NCBI GenBank assembly: GCA_958450365.1
Contig: CAUEEP010000876.1
Span: 481,388 to 545,387 of the forward strand
Direction: 5' to 3'
Source of the DNA: Mesorhabditis belari
Taxonomy: Eukaryota; Nematoda; Chromadorea; Rhabditida; Rhabditidae
DNA: 64,000 bases
Shown here: positions 20,468-33,149 of the stretch, one piece after another
Layout of the letters: each line of letters starts with the position of its first letter
Position numbering within the stretch: the first letter of the stretch is position 1
Program-made: the position numbers and the translations under genes
The notes under the pieces: model-generated
The model's input: the letters and a program-made list of their open reading frames with translations, nothing else
Told to the model about the DNA's origin: nothing
The model's database searches: none

Positions 20468-23400
20468 ATGCGTGGAGGTGCCGGTCCCTCCCCTTTCGCT
20501 TTCTGTCCTCCGGGCGCCTTTCCGGGATTCCCCTCAACTCCTTCTCTCAACCCGGCCACTCTCTCCTCGTCGGCCCTACCGTATCCCCAGCCTCCATTCG
20601 CGCCACTTCACTTCCCATCACATCTACAGTTTCCTCCGGGCACTCTCCCGGCTTTCGCTCAAGTCTCCGCCAATCAACAATCAACATCAACGTCTTCTAC
20701 TTCCTCTTCGCCGAGTTCATCAACGACTCCAGCAATGGTTGGACGACGATCGAGAGAGGATCGGTGAGTGATTGTTGGACAGTTGATACGCTTCACTTCT
20801 GCATCACAAGTCACATCTGCATTTGCCATTGGCTATCTAACTTTGAACTCAAATTTCTTAGTGTTGGGCCGTTCAATTTAAATATTCTTTATATCATTAG
20901 ATGTGCCAAGTCTTTCTCTATCGATTGATATAAAAAAATAAAAAAACCAAAAAATTGACAAAATTAATTAAAAGGAGAAGAGGGGGGGGGGGCATATAGG
21001 TTAAGGGTATTAATAAATATTTTGAGTATTTTTTGGTTTGGTAATTTTAAAATAAAAAAAAAAAAAAAAAAAGGGACTATTTCAATTAGACAGCCGAATA
21101 CTAAGATATTTGAGCTCAAAGTTAGATAGCCAATGGCAAAAGAGGCAGTCAAATGTCCGATGTGGCTTTACTGTACAATTTAGAGAAAAAGCTTATAACA
21201 AATTCAACGAGATTTCTTAGTGTTTGAGATAGTTATCAGCCAGCGATAAGGCTCAAGCTTCGAAAATTTGCATAAGTTAGCAGATCTCACGAATTCAATA
21301 CACAGAAATCTTCCAAACTTTGAAAAAAAGACATTTTGAATCTCCGGCTCTCAAATTTCTATATTTTCAATTTTCAAATAGATTTCCTTCCAAGAATTTG
21401 TCTAAATCGATTTTGTCTAGGGCCTTTCCTTTTACCGGAAACTCTTTAAAGAACCGGAAATGTAGAAATCTTATGATTTTGTGACGACTTTTACAGGGAA
21501 AAATAAAAGGCGTTTTATCTAAACATTAGAGAAAAGGATTTTGCATGAAAAGTTTAGCTAAGCGTAGTTGAAGATTAGAAGTAAAGCTTGGTTACGCTTA
21601 GCTTAGCTTAAGCACACGGCTGTCAACATTTTCTGGCCAAGATAATTGAAAGCCAAGATAATTTCGAAAAGATTATCAAAAGGTTTAAGTTTGTGAGGGT
21701 GGTGTGTGTTTGTTTGAGATTGACTAATCGCTTAGATTAGCGTCAAATCGTAAGTCTGCTTGGGGGAGATCAGTGAATTCGAAGGATTATCCCTTAAATG
21801 GGAGAATTCGGCTCTCTCGATAGTCCAAACCCTATTTTGAGAGGATTTCACTCTCTTAATATTGACAAACGGATGGGAATGGTGGCAGTATTGATCTATT
21901 CAATATAGTTTAAAAGTTCCACTATTTTCTATGATATTCTTCGATGAACTGAAATCAAATTCCATTTTTGAGCTTTGGCCAACTTTAGAGAGGTGAGAAA
22001 ACTCTTGGCGGACTTTGTAGAACTTAAGAACTACTTTAAAAGTAAACCAAACTCAGGGGTAAGAATAATCACTACCAAAAAGATAACGTTGATAGTATTG
22101 GCACCGATCCCTGTGTCCAAAAATTGGCTTGTCGCTGAAAATGCGTGTCTTAATATTGAAAAACGGATGGGAATGGTAGCAATATTGATCTATTCAATTG
22201 AGTCTCTTTTTAGCAGCTTCTAGAATTGGTTTGTTTTGGTTTGAAAGTAAGTCAGTAGTTCCCTGCAATTTAAAAACTATTTAAAGTCTATTAAACTCTA
22301 AATCAACAACATCTGAAATCTCAGAAACATACTTGTTATCATTACTTGAAAAATCACTACTGAACATTTGCCTCTTATTTGTGAATGAAGCAAGTTTCAA
22401 TGCAGCACGATAGCCAAACCAAAGCCAAACCAAACCAAGATAAACTCCATATTTTATCTCTAGCAAGATTCCAAAATAATTTCTGTTCTTTATAGTTTAA
22501 AAAGTTCCACCATTTTCTATGATATTCTTCATTGAACTGAAAAAATTCAGTTTTTGAGCTTTGGCCAACTTTAGAGAGATCAGTTTTGGTTTTAGAATTG
22601 TTCTACAAAGTCCGCCAAGAGTTTTCTCTAAAGTCTCTAAAGAGTTTTCTCTCGGCGGACTTTGTAGAACAATTCTAAAACCAAAACTGAAGTCTAGACT
22701 TGCGGTAAAACTTAAGAAACACTTTAAAAATCCACTAAAACTCAGGGGTAAGAATAATCAGTACGAAAAAGATAACGTTGATAGTATTGGCATCGATCCT
22801 TGTGTCCAAAAACTGGCTTGTCGCTGAAATACATAAGCTTGTGCGTCTCTAATTCATATCAATCCAAATCAAAGTCAAAAACTAAGAAAACCATTGGGTT
22901 ATTTCACACTTAACACAATTCTAAATCAACTTAAATACATATTTTCTAGAAATGCAATCAATCGCGGTCGTCGTGAACGCACATCGTTCAATCGAATGCA
23001 ATTGGAACAACTTGAGGCTGTCTTCAAACAAACACAATATCCCGATCTCTATCGGAGAGAAGAACTCGCTCGATTGATCCAGCTGCCTGAAGGCAGAGTA
23101 CAGGTAATTGCATGGCATGATTTATAAAAGTTTGCTGTGTCTTTCCACATTCAAATTTCTACTTTTAGGTTGTTCAGGTGTGGTTCAAGAATCGTCGAGC
23201 GAAAGATCGACAAGCGAAAAAGAATGGAGAACGATTTCATGGAAGGACCCCATCTGGGTGAGTTGAATCGAGAATCTGTTGAAGATTCAATATTAACAAG
23301 GACAGCCAGCCAGCTTAACAAGAGCTTTAACAAGGGCAGCCAGCTTAACAAGAGCTTTAACAAGAGCTAAAGTCTTTTAAATCAAACTGTTTTCTAGTAA

Positions 23401-26400
23401 TTTTAATGAAAATCTAGACGATATCTATTCTAGAAGTGATTTGACCATTGTATTTGCTTTCGTTAGTTGCTTTCGTTAGTTGCTTTCGACCAACTTGCTT
23501 TCGTTGGTACTTTTCTAAGCCATGTAGGAATCATCTAGCTTCAAGAGTTCTCTTATCCCAAAATTTCTCGACTCTATTATTTAATTGAAGTTCATCGAGT
23601 GCCGAAACGCCTCCACCCGAGCCACCCAAAGCAATCTCGTCAATTCCGCCTCTTATCGACTACAAGCCAATGACAATCCCGTTGCCTGGAACTGCTGAAT
23701 TTGATATGAGGTGAGAAATTTTAATAATTTAACTGAAATCATCGGGAATTAAACGCACTTTCCCTACTTTCTTTTTACTTTCTTTTTAATTTCCTTATGG
23801 ATGGAAGATTGAGTCATTGCTTTTTCTGCAAAGAAAGGCCGGGAATTGAAAAAGATTTTTGAGGAAAAGGGGAATAGGAGATGTTTGATTTTTAATGTAA
23901 AATGTTTAATGTTCAAATGTTTAATATAAAAGCTTTAATATAAAAGCTTTAATATAATATCTTTAATATAATATCTTTAATATAATATCTTTAATATAAT
24001 ATCTTTAATGTAAAAGATGTGAGTGACTATTTAAAAATAAAGCTAGATGTAATGTAATACTCTAATAGAACGCCATAACGACGAGCGTACAATCACGTAG
24101 TCTAACTTTGAACGTCCCGTTCTTCGCGCTGCTTTAAGCTACAGTGTTGGCTTGGGTGTCAAATGATTCAAGATTCCCTAATTACCGTAAATACTGTAAT
24201 AGAACGGGACGTTTAAAGTTAGACTACGTGATTGTACGCTCGTCGTTATGGGGATCTATTAGAGTCTCTAATAGATCGGAACGCTCTAATAGATTTACGG
24301 TGAATCATTTGTTTCATTGATTTGTTGATCTTGCAATTTCATTGATTTGTTGATCTATTTTCTCTTTTAATTGATCAAATTCAAAATCAAAATGATTTAA
24401 TCAAATCAAAAGGATCAAATCAAATCAAATTCAAATCAAATTCAAATCAAATTCAAATCAATTCAAATTCAAATCAGATCAATTCAAATTCAACTCAATT
24501 ATCGCTTCTCAATTCCAATTCCTCCTCAATTCCAATTCCAAATTCAATTCCAAATTTTCTTCAAATACTTACTACAAAAAAACATCATTTTTTCACCAAA
24601 AACCCATCCGATTTTCTTTCTTTTCTAATGATCTTTCCAATTAGCAAATTTTCCAAAGACTTGTGACACTCAGGAGAAGATTTTCTCGTTGAATACCCAC
24701 GATGAATAGCTCTATTATTCGAAAGACAAAAGTCCGTATTTCCATTCAAAACTGTACCTCGTAAATCCTCAAAGATATAGAGAAATTTGTAAAAGAAGCC
24801 TAACATTTGGGGATACGGACCAACTTTTGATTTTGGCTTCCGATTTCTTTCTTTTTTATTAATAAGGGTCACACGGTAAGCCCATTTTAGACGTGAATCC
24901 ATAGAAAAAAATCCATAGAAAAGGAAACGAAAGATCTAAAAGGAAAAAAAAATCTGCTGACATAGGATCAAATACGACGTAATCAAAGAGCACAATGTTT
25001 ATGAGCTGAGAAATCGTTTCCGATAGAATTTTTTTTGTCGGAGTTGGGTATTTGCTTGAAAAATGAGAATGAGAAAATACGTAGCTACAGCTAATAAGCT
25101 ACAGATGATACGTAGCTACAGTACTGGACTATGAAATATCATATTTGAAAAACAAAAAAACATTCTCAGAAGTACAAGAAAGTTCACCATTTCTAGCATA
25201 CTCAGCAACTTACGAAATTCAAAGGTTCCAAGACTAAGCAAAAGTCGAAAGGTAGAGTTTGAAGTTAGCCCAGAGAGTTAGCCCAGTTTCAGTTAGCCCA
25301 GTTTGAAGTTAGCCTAGAGAGTTAGTCTAGTTTGAAGTTAGCCCAGAGAGTTAGCCCAGTTTGAAGTTAGCCCAGAGAGTTATATATATATATATATTTA
25401 AATTTATCTATTCTTTAACCTATTGGGATATTACTGAAAAGAAAAATTGATTGGCTTTTCTTTTGAATCAAAAATCATTCGCTAAAATTGATCCTAAGCT
25501 TTATTTTCCTCCTTTTCAGCTTTTTTTGGTTTTTAAAAGATTAGAAAAGACTTTAAAAGACTACTTTTTTTGAGGATAATTCTTAAATTATCGTTGATAG
25601 AAAGCTGTTGATAGAAAGTTGATAGAAAAAGAATTCTGGAAATGTTGACGAATAACATTTAAACAAGTTTCTTATCCATTTATTTTACCCCAACCCAACC
25701 CTGTTGTCAGTAGATGAAAAGGGAAAACAGCTTGTTTCAGTCTAATTGAAATTGTTGATGTTGGCAGCTGATTGCTGATCTGCTGCTGATAAAGATCAAC
25801 GCTTATAAAGATCAACACTGATAATGATCAACGGTGACAGTTTCTCCAACATTCAACAACTCATAAGACACCAAACCTTTTTGTTTTCCACCAACCGCAA
25901 AGCATAAGTTTCTTTCGATGAAGATCGAGTTTTGAAGTGGTTTTGGGGGTTTACCTAGAGAAAGCCACTGATTTTTGCGCTTCAAATTCTCAAATTGAAT
26001 CCATGTTTCATCAGATGTTAGAATTCTTCCTCAAAAATCATGAGATTAGCCTTTTTGAAACAGAGTAGTGCTAACGATAACACGAGTTGTTTTGTTGTCT
26101 TGAGTCAGTCCTGAGTCTTGAGTCAGTCCTGAGGCTTGAGTCAGTTCATTAGTAACCCATCTTTTGGCAGTGAATTGTTTTTCCTAATTGATGTAAGTGG
26201 TTGTCGATTGTTTTTTGGTCCATCCCAAATGTGTCCGCTAACTCATGAGTGGTAAGGGTTGGATTGAGTTCAATGGCATCGGGCTGATAAGCAATCTCTA
26301 GAGTTTAACGAAACTATTAGCTTTAGATTAATATGAGGCTTAAGAGCTGTTAGCTTTAGAGCTGTTAGCTTTAGAGCTGTTAGCTTTAGAGCTGTTAGCT

Positions 26401-27246
26401 TTAAAACATTGCTAGTTTGATGAAGTTACGATAATCGAAATTACAGGAACGAAGCAAAGTATGCAACCCTCGGACTACAGCCTTCTACCGCCTCCACTTT
26501 CACAAGGTTTCATTCACAAATCAAACTTTAATTAGATACTAGATTTTTTTAGTTAATCCAGTTGTTAGTCATTAGTCTAACTGTGAATGTTATTAATGAT
26601 TTTAGTCAAAGCATCAAGTACACAACAATGGAGAAGGTGAAGGAAGAGAACAAGTTCGAGAAGCAGTATTTAGAGGGGAAATACACCGAGCCAGCTGCCA
26701 CAACGACAGGTAAACTTCAAAGGAAACGTAAAAGTAATTGAGTTTAAAAGCAGTTTAAGTTTTTAAGTTTAATAATATAACTTATATTAAGAATAATTCT
26801 ATATATAAGTACGAATTAGTTCTTTTTCTACAAGGAATCTCAACTGGATGACCAAATGAAATGAGCCATAGATTATTCGACGCAAAATTCAAGGCTGATT
26901 CCGAATCTGTTTTCTGTTTTTGCTATAGAGCAGTCAGTAAAAAGTTATAACCGGATGATCAAATGAAATGAGCCATCAATGAGCCATAAACTAAAGCTTT
27001 AAACTGAGGCTTGTCAACTAAAGCTTTAGTTTAAAGTTTTAGTTTAAAGCTTTAGTTTACAAGCCTCAAGTATTTCTTTAACTTAGAAAATTGAAAAACA
27101 AGGGATTTTCAGACTTCTCCGCTTGGTCTCCTTACGGCGGTCCGACAATCAACTACTCCTTTTACAATCACATTTACACAACAACTCCTCCATATTATTA
27201 CACGGATCCTTATGCTGGATACAATACTAATCCAGCTCCTTATTAA
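20468..27246 (+). CDS. K50 paired-like homeobox transcription factor, copy A (315 aa)
   Basis: I assembled seven phase-consistent exons: 20468-20763, 22950-23103, 23178-23257, 23591-23710, 26447-26506, 26606-26709 and 27113-27246 (TAA). The ATG directly follows TTTTCAG, as after SL trans-splicing. Residues 1-98 are Pro/Ser/Thr-rich and disordered. The homeodomain spans about residues 105-164 ([28 protein letters not shown]), with Lys at position 50 and Asn at 51, the Otx/Gsc/Pitx-type DNA-contact class. The Tyr-rich C-terminus follows an acidic/Lys linker. The product should be a nuclear sequence-specific regulator, probably preferring TAATCC-type sites as K50 homeodomains do. I cannot name the orthologue. 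Exon 3 has a second acceptor at 23168 that would insert VVQ into the recognition helix. Introns 1 and 4 exceed 2 kb and are full of repeats. Confidence 0.9.
20823..21150. repeat. Foldback arms with a low-complexity core (unit A)
   Basis: Outer inverted arms (GCCATTGGCTATCTAACTTTG and its complement) are present. Positions 20935-21078 hold only A-runs, a G10 run and AT-rich filler. At the matching place unit B has a perfect nested hairpin (33600-33840). The filler looks like a rearranged or mis-sequenced hairpin. Confidence 0.7.
22576..22690. repeat. Near-perfect hairpin in homeobox intron 1
   Basis: ATCAGTTTTGGTTTTAGAAT pairs with its complement about 80 bp on, through AAAGTCCGCC.AGAG. The palindrome sits within a diverged internal duplication (21880-22200 versus 22490-22830) and is repeated in unit B at 35336-35450. 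Confidence 0.8.
23930..24010 (+). repeat. AT-rich 14-bp minisatellite
   Basis: Units close to CTTTAATATAATAT are repeated about five times in intron 4. A twin array lies in unit B at about 36680-36760. Confidence 0.8.
24050..24300. mobile_element. Foldback relative of MITE family D, in intron 4
   Basis: Inverted arms (ACGACGAGCGTACAATCACG and GTAGTCTAACTTTGAACGTC against their complements) surround a centre containing the family-D end ACCGTAAATACTGTAATAG. The unit B copy is at about 36807-37048. Confidence 0.65.
24371..24560 (+). repeat. CAAATCAAATT minisatellite
   Basis: Irregular 11-bp units (CAAATCAAATT, later CAATTCCAATT) lie in intron 4. Unit B (about 37125-37295) is about 12 bp shorter in this array. 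Confidence 0.8.
25257..25395 (+). repeat. GAAGTTAGCCCAGAGAG minisatellite followed by (TA)n
   Basis: About five units of 26-27 bp alternate between GAAGTTAGCCCAG and AGAGTTAGCCCAGTTT and are followed by a TA dinucleotide run. This is intronic and duplicated in unit B at about 37995-38135. Confidence 0.8.
26343..26403 (+). repeat. 15-bp minisatellite GAGCTGTTAGCTTTA, four units
   Basis: Four tandem copies lie in intron 4, just upstream of exon 5, in both units (unit B about 39078-39138). Confidence 0.85.
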
Positions 27247-27249
27247 TTC

Positions 27250-28190
27250 AATACTTTTTCATTCAATTTCTTCCATTCAATTTCTTTCTTAAGCCCTAGT
27301 TAGCTGTCCTTTTCTTGCTGACTCTTGCCAATTGTTTAGTTTGATGAATTCAGGAAAACTTTTGAGCTATAAACCCGAAAACTTATAGGAACAAATTTAA
27401 CGTTTTTTTTTGTCTTGTTTCTTTTTGTTTAATGTTTGCTTTTGACTTTTAATCAACTTTGATCTCTTTTTATGTTTGATCTCTTGGTTTTTAACCATTG
27501 GATAATGGTTTTTAACCATTATTCATTTCTAGCAGGTTTTTTTCATAGTCACATATCGATTTGTATCTTTTTTTTCACGTATTTGTATCTTTTTGTTGAA
27601 CAATTTGCATTTCTAACTTATCCCAGCATAGCATTGAGATTTTCCTATTGATAAAGAATTTGATTAACAAGAAATCGCTTCAGTTAAGCTTTCTTTAGAG
27701 CATTGAGATCTTTAGAGCAACAAAAATAACTAATTAAGCTATTGGAGATGTCAGAAATGTCAGAAAGAGATGCCAAATCAGAAAATCAGAAGTTTAGCGT
27801 TTCAAAAGATCACTTGCTAACGAACATTGGCAAACTTTTACATTTAGTTTTGCTATTTTACATGACCTCAATTCAATAAACTCTAGAAACGAAATGAAAG
27901 AACTTGTTCATTGTGCTTCTAAACATACTCTTTCTGTTGCATAGCCAAAAAACTAGCTATAGAAATCAATAACTGATTTTACAAAGCTAACGTAATGATT
28001 TTCAAAAGGTAGAGAAAATTTGACCAGGGAAACCAAAATGAGAAACGGTTTTCCGGTTTTTAAAACAATTGACATAAATGATATGGCTATAATGAGATTT
28101 CAAGATTTTCTTCTAAAAGTTCTAAACTTCTAAACTTCTAAAATGCGGCTTGCCTACCGTAACCTGTAGCCTAATTGATATTATTAGGTT
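27250..28190. other. 3' flank of homeobox gene A
   Basis: I see no further exons. The segment is AT-rich and contains AATAAA at about 27876. Parts of it recur inverted at 44526-44655 and direct at 44046-44160. Confidence 0.4.
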
Positions 28191-28193
28191 GGC

Positions 28194-29439
28194 AAAAAAG
28201 AAATGAGCGTCGTGTTTGTTGATTTGTATTTTTATTCACGAGTAAAAGATTTTTTAAAATAGTTTATTCTATTGGAAAGAGCGTGTTCTTGCGCATCGTT
28301 TGATATATAATTTGTCTATGTTTACTTTGTTTTTTTGCAAGAAAGAGTGTTTAGAAAATGTCGGACCAAAAATTTCGTTTGCGGGCCTGCTTGTGGCATG
28401 AATTTAAGCAAGGCAAATCGGCTGCTGAAGCTCATGGCGCTCTATCTCAAGTGTTTGACGAAGATGCTCTATCCGAAAGCCAGTGTAAACGATGGTTCCA
28501 GCGCTTCCGAGACGGCGACGAAGCCTGGAAGACCAAAAAACACGGAAGTCGACCTCAAATCATCGACAACGACGCATTGAAGGAAGCCATTGGAGTCGGA
28601 TCCACGCCAAACCACTCGCGACCTGGCAGAACAGTTCGACTCCACTCATGTCACCATTGAGAACCATCTGCATGGCATGGGCAAGACGAATAGATGCGGA
28701 AAATGGGTACCGCATAAGCTATCCGACGCAAACAAGGCGACACGCATCGCAATCGCCGGAATTCTCACTCACCGCGCCAAGAACAGTGGGTTTTTCGGAC
28801 TCCATTGTTTTGTCGGATGAGAAGTGGATCCAATACGGCAACACAGCAAGAAAGCGGCAGTGGTTGGACCCCGGTGAAGCTCCAAAACCGGACATCCACG
28901 GAAAAAAGGTGATGCTTTGTGTTTGGTGGAACAGTAAAGGCCTGGTGTACTTTGAGGTTCTGGATTCGGGTCAAACAGTTACGGCGAACCTCTACCAAGG
29001 CCAATTGGACCGCGTGGACCAGGCGCTGCGACGTCAAGGTGTGGATACGGCGTCGACAAAATTCCTTCACGACAACGCTCGGCCGCATGTCGCAAAATCA
29101 CCCAGCAGAAAAATTGAAGAAATGGGCTGGAAGTCCTGCCTCATCCGCCATACAGCCCAGACTTGGCGCCTTCCGACTACCATCTGTTCCGATCAATGCA
29201 CCACTCCTTGGCCGAGAAAAGTTCCAGAACGGCGACGAGGTCCAAATTTGGGTGTCCAACTTCTTCGAGTCGCAGCCGGTCGAGTTCTTCAAGAAGGGCA
29301 TCCATTCTCTGCGTGAACGTTGGCGACAAGTCATTGATGCAGATGGAGAATACCTTTTGGATTAATGTATTGTTATCTTGTTTTTATAATAAAATAAACT
29401 TTTATAGGAAAACGCGCATTTCTTTTTTTGCCAACCTAA
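28194..29439 (+). mobile_element. mariner transposon, unit A copy
   Basis: Terminal inverted repeats TTAGGTTGGCAAAAAAGAAA and the complement lie at the two ends, with TA duplicated at 28192-28193 and 29440-29441. It occupies the same site as the unit B copy, so the insertion predates the tandem duplication. Confidence 0.92.
28358..29365 (+). pseudogene. mariner transposase, frameshifted (unit A)
   Basis: It has the same start (MSDQKFRLRACLWHEF) and end (DADGEYLLD) as the intact unit B ORF. Single-base indels near 28520, 28590, 28790, 29095, 29130 and 29220 scatter the protein over three frames. Catalytic regions are still recognisable (SDEKWIQYGN and FLHDNARPHVAK). It encodes no functional enzyme as written. 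Confidence 0.88.
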
Positions 29440-29544
29440 TAGATCTTACAGTAACTCTAATAGTTTTACGGTAGCTTAGAATGGAAACACGATTATATAA
29501 TGATTTACAGAGTGGCTAATAACAAGTGAAAATCAATTGGATCC

Positions 29545-30019
29545 TCTGGCCAAATAACAAGAGCCATAAACCATTTGACGCAAAATTTCACGCTGAGCAC
29601 CACGTGCTTTCCGTTTCTGCTATAGAGCACTCTGTCAAGAAGTTGTAAGCGTTTAAAGTTTTAAGGCTAAAAATGCGAAAATTTGGAGCCGAGAAGAGAG
29701 GCCAGTTTGAAGCCGTCTTTATAACGGTCTCTCTCATTGATTAGGGGTAGCTTCGAGGAGCTCGGGCCGTTAGGCTGAAAGTCGCAAAAATCCTGGCTAA
29801 GGCTATCCTGGCTTTAGAATGGAAAAGCAACAGTAGGATGTAGCCAAATGAAATGAGCCATAGACCATTCGACGCAGAATTCAAGGCAGATTTCGAATCT
29901 GTTTTCCGTTTCTACTATAGAGCACTCTGTTAAAGTTGTAAGCGTGCAAAGTGTCAGGGAAATGCGAAAATTTGGAGCCGAATAGAGAGCTGGATTTGAA
30001 GCCGTCTTTATAACGGTTC
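29545..30019 (+). repeat. Two tandem copies of the SINE-like body at the end of unit A
   Basis: Copies at 29545-29742 and 29845-30019 each run from GAGCCATA..CATT through CTATAGAGCACTCTGT to GAAGCCGTCTTTATAACGG. Unit B has only one at the corresponding place (42283-42469). The unit A/B junction lies at the end of the second copy. Confidence 0.8.
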
Positions 30020-32669
30020 TCTCTTCAATACCATCGGCCATAGAAAAGTGTGATCTATTGAAAACCGGGAATTCTATAGAGGGAAAATTGATATGAGTTT
30101 CTTCGATAGAAAGGAAATCCAAGAGATTTCATATGACAATTAATGAGAGTTTTCACCTAGGCTACGGTAGAAATGGTCATTAAATAAGTGGCATCGGTTT
30201 GGTTTAGACTTTGATCATTCATCTTTCTTGTACAGTGAGTAACAAGAGAATGGCTGATGTGATGGCTAAATGACGGATTATTTTTTGAATTTTAAGAGTA
30301 ATGTTTGATGTTAATAGTTAAAAGTAAACATTTTTATGAAAAGTACTTTAAAATAAGTTGTATTTGAAACAAAGAATAATTCACTTTGTCAAATCCAAGA
30401 TACAAATGAAAACGTAGACCGCGGTCTCGAACTAGAGAACTCGAACGCGAGTTTGCCTTGTATTCTAGCACACTGCCATTCAGCCACCACTGCTTCCACG
30501 GGGTTTCTAGGAAATCTTATAAACTCGGGGTGTATGCGGTTTTAAAATCCCATACAAATGCACGCTTATAACTTTTGACAGAGTGCTCTATAGCAGAAAC
30601 GGAAACGAGACTCGAAATCAGCCTTGAATTCTGCGTCGAATGATCTATAACTCATTTCATTTGGTCATCCAGTTGAGATTCCTTGTAGTAAGAAAGGCTT
30701 CATATATAAAATTAAGTTATTGGAAACCTATTCTGTTATAATATTAGTATAAAAATCTAGATAACAATAATAATACTCATTTGAATTATTATTTAACTGA
30801 ATACCAGACGATTATTTCACTCTGATCATTGTTTATAGCGCTTAACTTTGCAAAAGTAATATTATCCGCAATACGAGAGTTACTTTATGCTTTAAACACT
30901 TTGATTTTCTTTTATTGTGTTAAAGATTGCTTATCAAGAAGTGCTTATTGACCTCTTCTATTAACTTAACCGAGCATTATAAAATTAGATTATGAAAAAT
31001 TTAATTACTAACAGTTGCCCATCTTGAAAATAGTCATGGAAACGGAAAGCAGCCATATGATCTAATAGATAGAGAATAGAGAAAGATTGAGACAATCTCG
31101 CAATATTAAGGTTTCCTTTCGAATTTCACACTTTGGAAACCCTTTCCTTACCTCGATTGCGTATTTATTTTCTCTTCAACTCTTCTCCAGAAAGAACAAA
31201 CAATGATCAAGAGAAATCTACTGTAGAAGTTACAAAATCTAAGCCTTAAGTTATCCAAACAACCAATCCAAACAATGCAAATCAAATCACAGAGTTAAAT
31301 TTGATCCAAATCTAAGTCAGTAAGTAAGTAAAAAAGGTCGAGGCTTCAATTCCCTCTACGAAAATCGTTCTTTGCCATTCTCTACTTTACTTTCTTACAA
31401 TAAGATTCTGAGTCTATTAAGCAATTGTAATTGGAGTTGTTTTTGAGGAAAACTATGGTTGAAAGTTGCCGTTTATTGTGCAGATCTCAAATATATATTG
31501 TGAAGCCAATTTCAAGAGACTTTAACCTTGGCGCTTGGGAGTGAGTGAAGAAATAGAGAAGGAATTAGAATTGTTACGGAATTTTTATACTTGGTTCTAT
31601 GCATTTAGAACTCAGAACTTTCACACCAAACTTTATTATAGATTATAAAAACTAGGAACAATAAATCATCATTTTTAAAGTAGAAAGTAGAAATAATAAA
31701 GCATTCTTGCTAAAATAGATGAAACTTTCAAGTTTTCATTCTTTTCTTTTGGATTTAACTCTTCAATCGTGCTTTGGATTTGGATTAGAAAAAGCGTTCT
31801 CAACAACAATTTACTTAAATTGATTGTAAAATGGTTCAAAGACAGAGCTGAATCCAAAACTACTCGAATTCGTTGCGATAACTTTTTCAGAGCAAACTTT
31901 AAAGTACTCAAAATTTGAAAAAAAAACTGCATTTTCTTTGAAATTGGTTTATTGATTGATCAAGATTTAAAAACAGAATTTATTTCTTTCTTCATCGACT
32001 TTACTCGACTTTAATAATCGATTGGGAAAGATGTTTTAGTTTTAACTTTACAAAATTGAGAAGATAACTTTCAACACTTCACTAAATCATCATAAAAATC
32101 AATTTTTAATAAACTGTGTTTAACTTTATCACTTCAGCTATAATTTTGCTTTGAAAGCGCTCAAAAATATCCCCAATTCGTTTGTACTACTTGTATCAAA
32201 GTTGGTGTCCGCAGATTCTCTCGGAAATGAACATCTTGATCCTCAAAGATTTCCCCCGGAGTGAGAAAAGACGGGGGATTTTCCGGCTTTGTCCCATCCC
32301 TAATCACTCCAACCGAAAGACGGCTTTGGTCAATTAGGGAAATTAAATGTATGGCCATAGTCTCAAATATTAAAAAAAAACTTCTCAGCACAGAAATTTC
32401 AATTTCTGAGACTTTTCCGAGATATTGATGAATTCAGAATTGAAAAATCAAATAAAAATCGTTTTAAGAAGCAAAACGATCAAAGATGAGGTTTAGAAAG
32501 TAAAAGCAAACAAAATTTAGGGAATTGTAAATGGAAAAACAGTTAATAAAGTTTTGGCTTGGATCTGAATCATGACCTTTTAAAAGTTTTGTGAAAGTTC
32601 ATCTTCATTTCTGCATCAAAAATCAAATCTGAAACCGTTGTCAAAAAGCTCAAGCTAACTAGTTACTAT

Positions 32670-32891
32670 TACCGTATTTTCTCTAATAGTAGTGCACCCC
32701 GGCGAGCCGAGTTGGTGACTATTTTACGGTTTCCAAGTTTTCACAGAAGCTCAACACTCTAATCCCCTACTAGATCTCATCGTCAGCTACATTTTCCGAC
32801 CCCACATCGATAGGTTCTGATAAGCGATTCTCGAGATTTCGAGCAATTTAGGCGAGGCTGTGGGTGCACTAATATTAGAGAAAATACGGTA
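32670..32891 (-). mobile_element. MITE family A upstream of homeobox gene B
   Basis: This is the twin of 19989-20210, 258 bp before the ATG. It was inherited through the tandem duplication and not by a new insertion. Confidence 0.88.
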
Positions 32892-33149
32892 TTTAATCTA
32901 ACTCTAGAATTTACGTACATTTGTACTTCTATAACAAGTGCTTACAAGTGCTTACAGCTATTTCAATCCATAGCTATTTCGAAATAGCTTTTACAATTGC
33001 CAAGCTTTTTGAGAGCAATATTTTAGTATGTATTGTGAAAACTTTAAGCAGAAACAAGTTCTCTTAAGGTACAAATCCTTTTAAACATTAAACTTAGCAA
33101 GTGCACTTCTCTGCAATCTCTCCCCTTTCACAATCAAATCCATTTTCAG

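Larger units (their letters stand above)
17337..30019 (+). repeat. Tandem duplication, unit A (about 12.7 kb)
   Basis: Sequence from TCTCTTCAATACCATCGG at 17337 repeats from 30020 at a constant offset of 12,682-12,683 for the first ~3.5 kb, and then at 12,730-12,760 because of local indels. The unit holds the first homeobox gene with both flanks and a damaged mariner. It abuts unit B directly. The junction keeps a TCTC shared by both original breakpoints. Base differences between the units are few, and many indels fall in homopolymers. Confidence 0.95.

Noticed and set aside
20419..20928. 169-codon ORF overlapping homeobox exon 1 (and twin at 33101)
   Set aside because: It runs through the splice donor in another frame. 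The exon frame joins the homeodomain exons, whereas this one does not.
24371..26403. CRISPR-like regular repeats
   Set aside because: These are contiguous minisatellites without unique spacers, in introns of a eukaryotic gene.
28492..29316. 274-codon and other long ORFs over the unit A mariner
   Set aside because: These are shadow frames and frame-shifted pieces of the transposase. The true frame is defined by the intact unit B copy.
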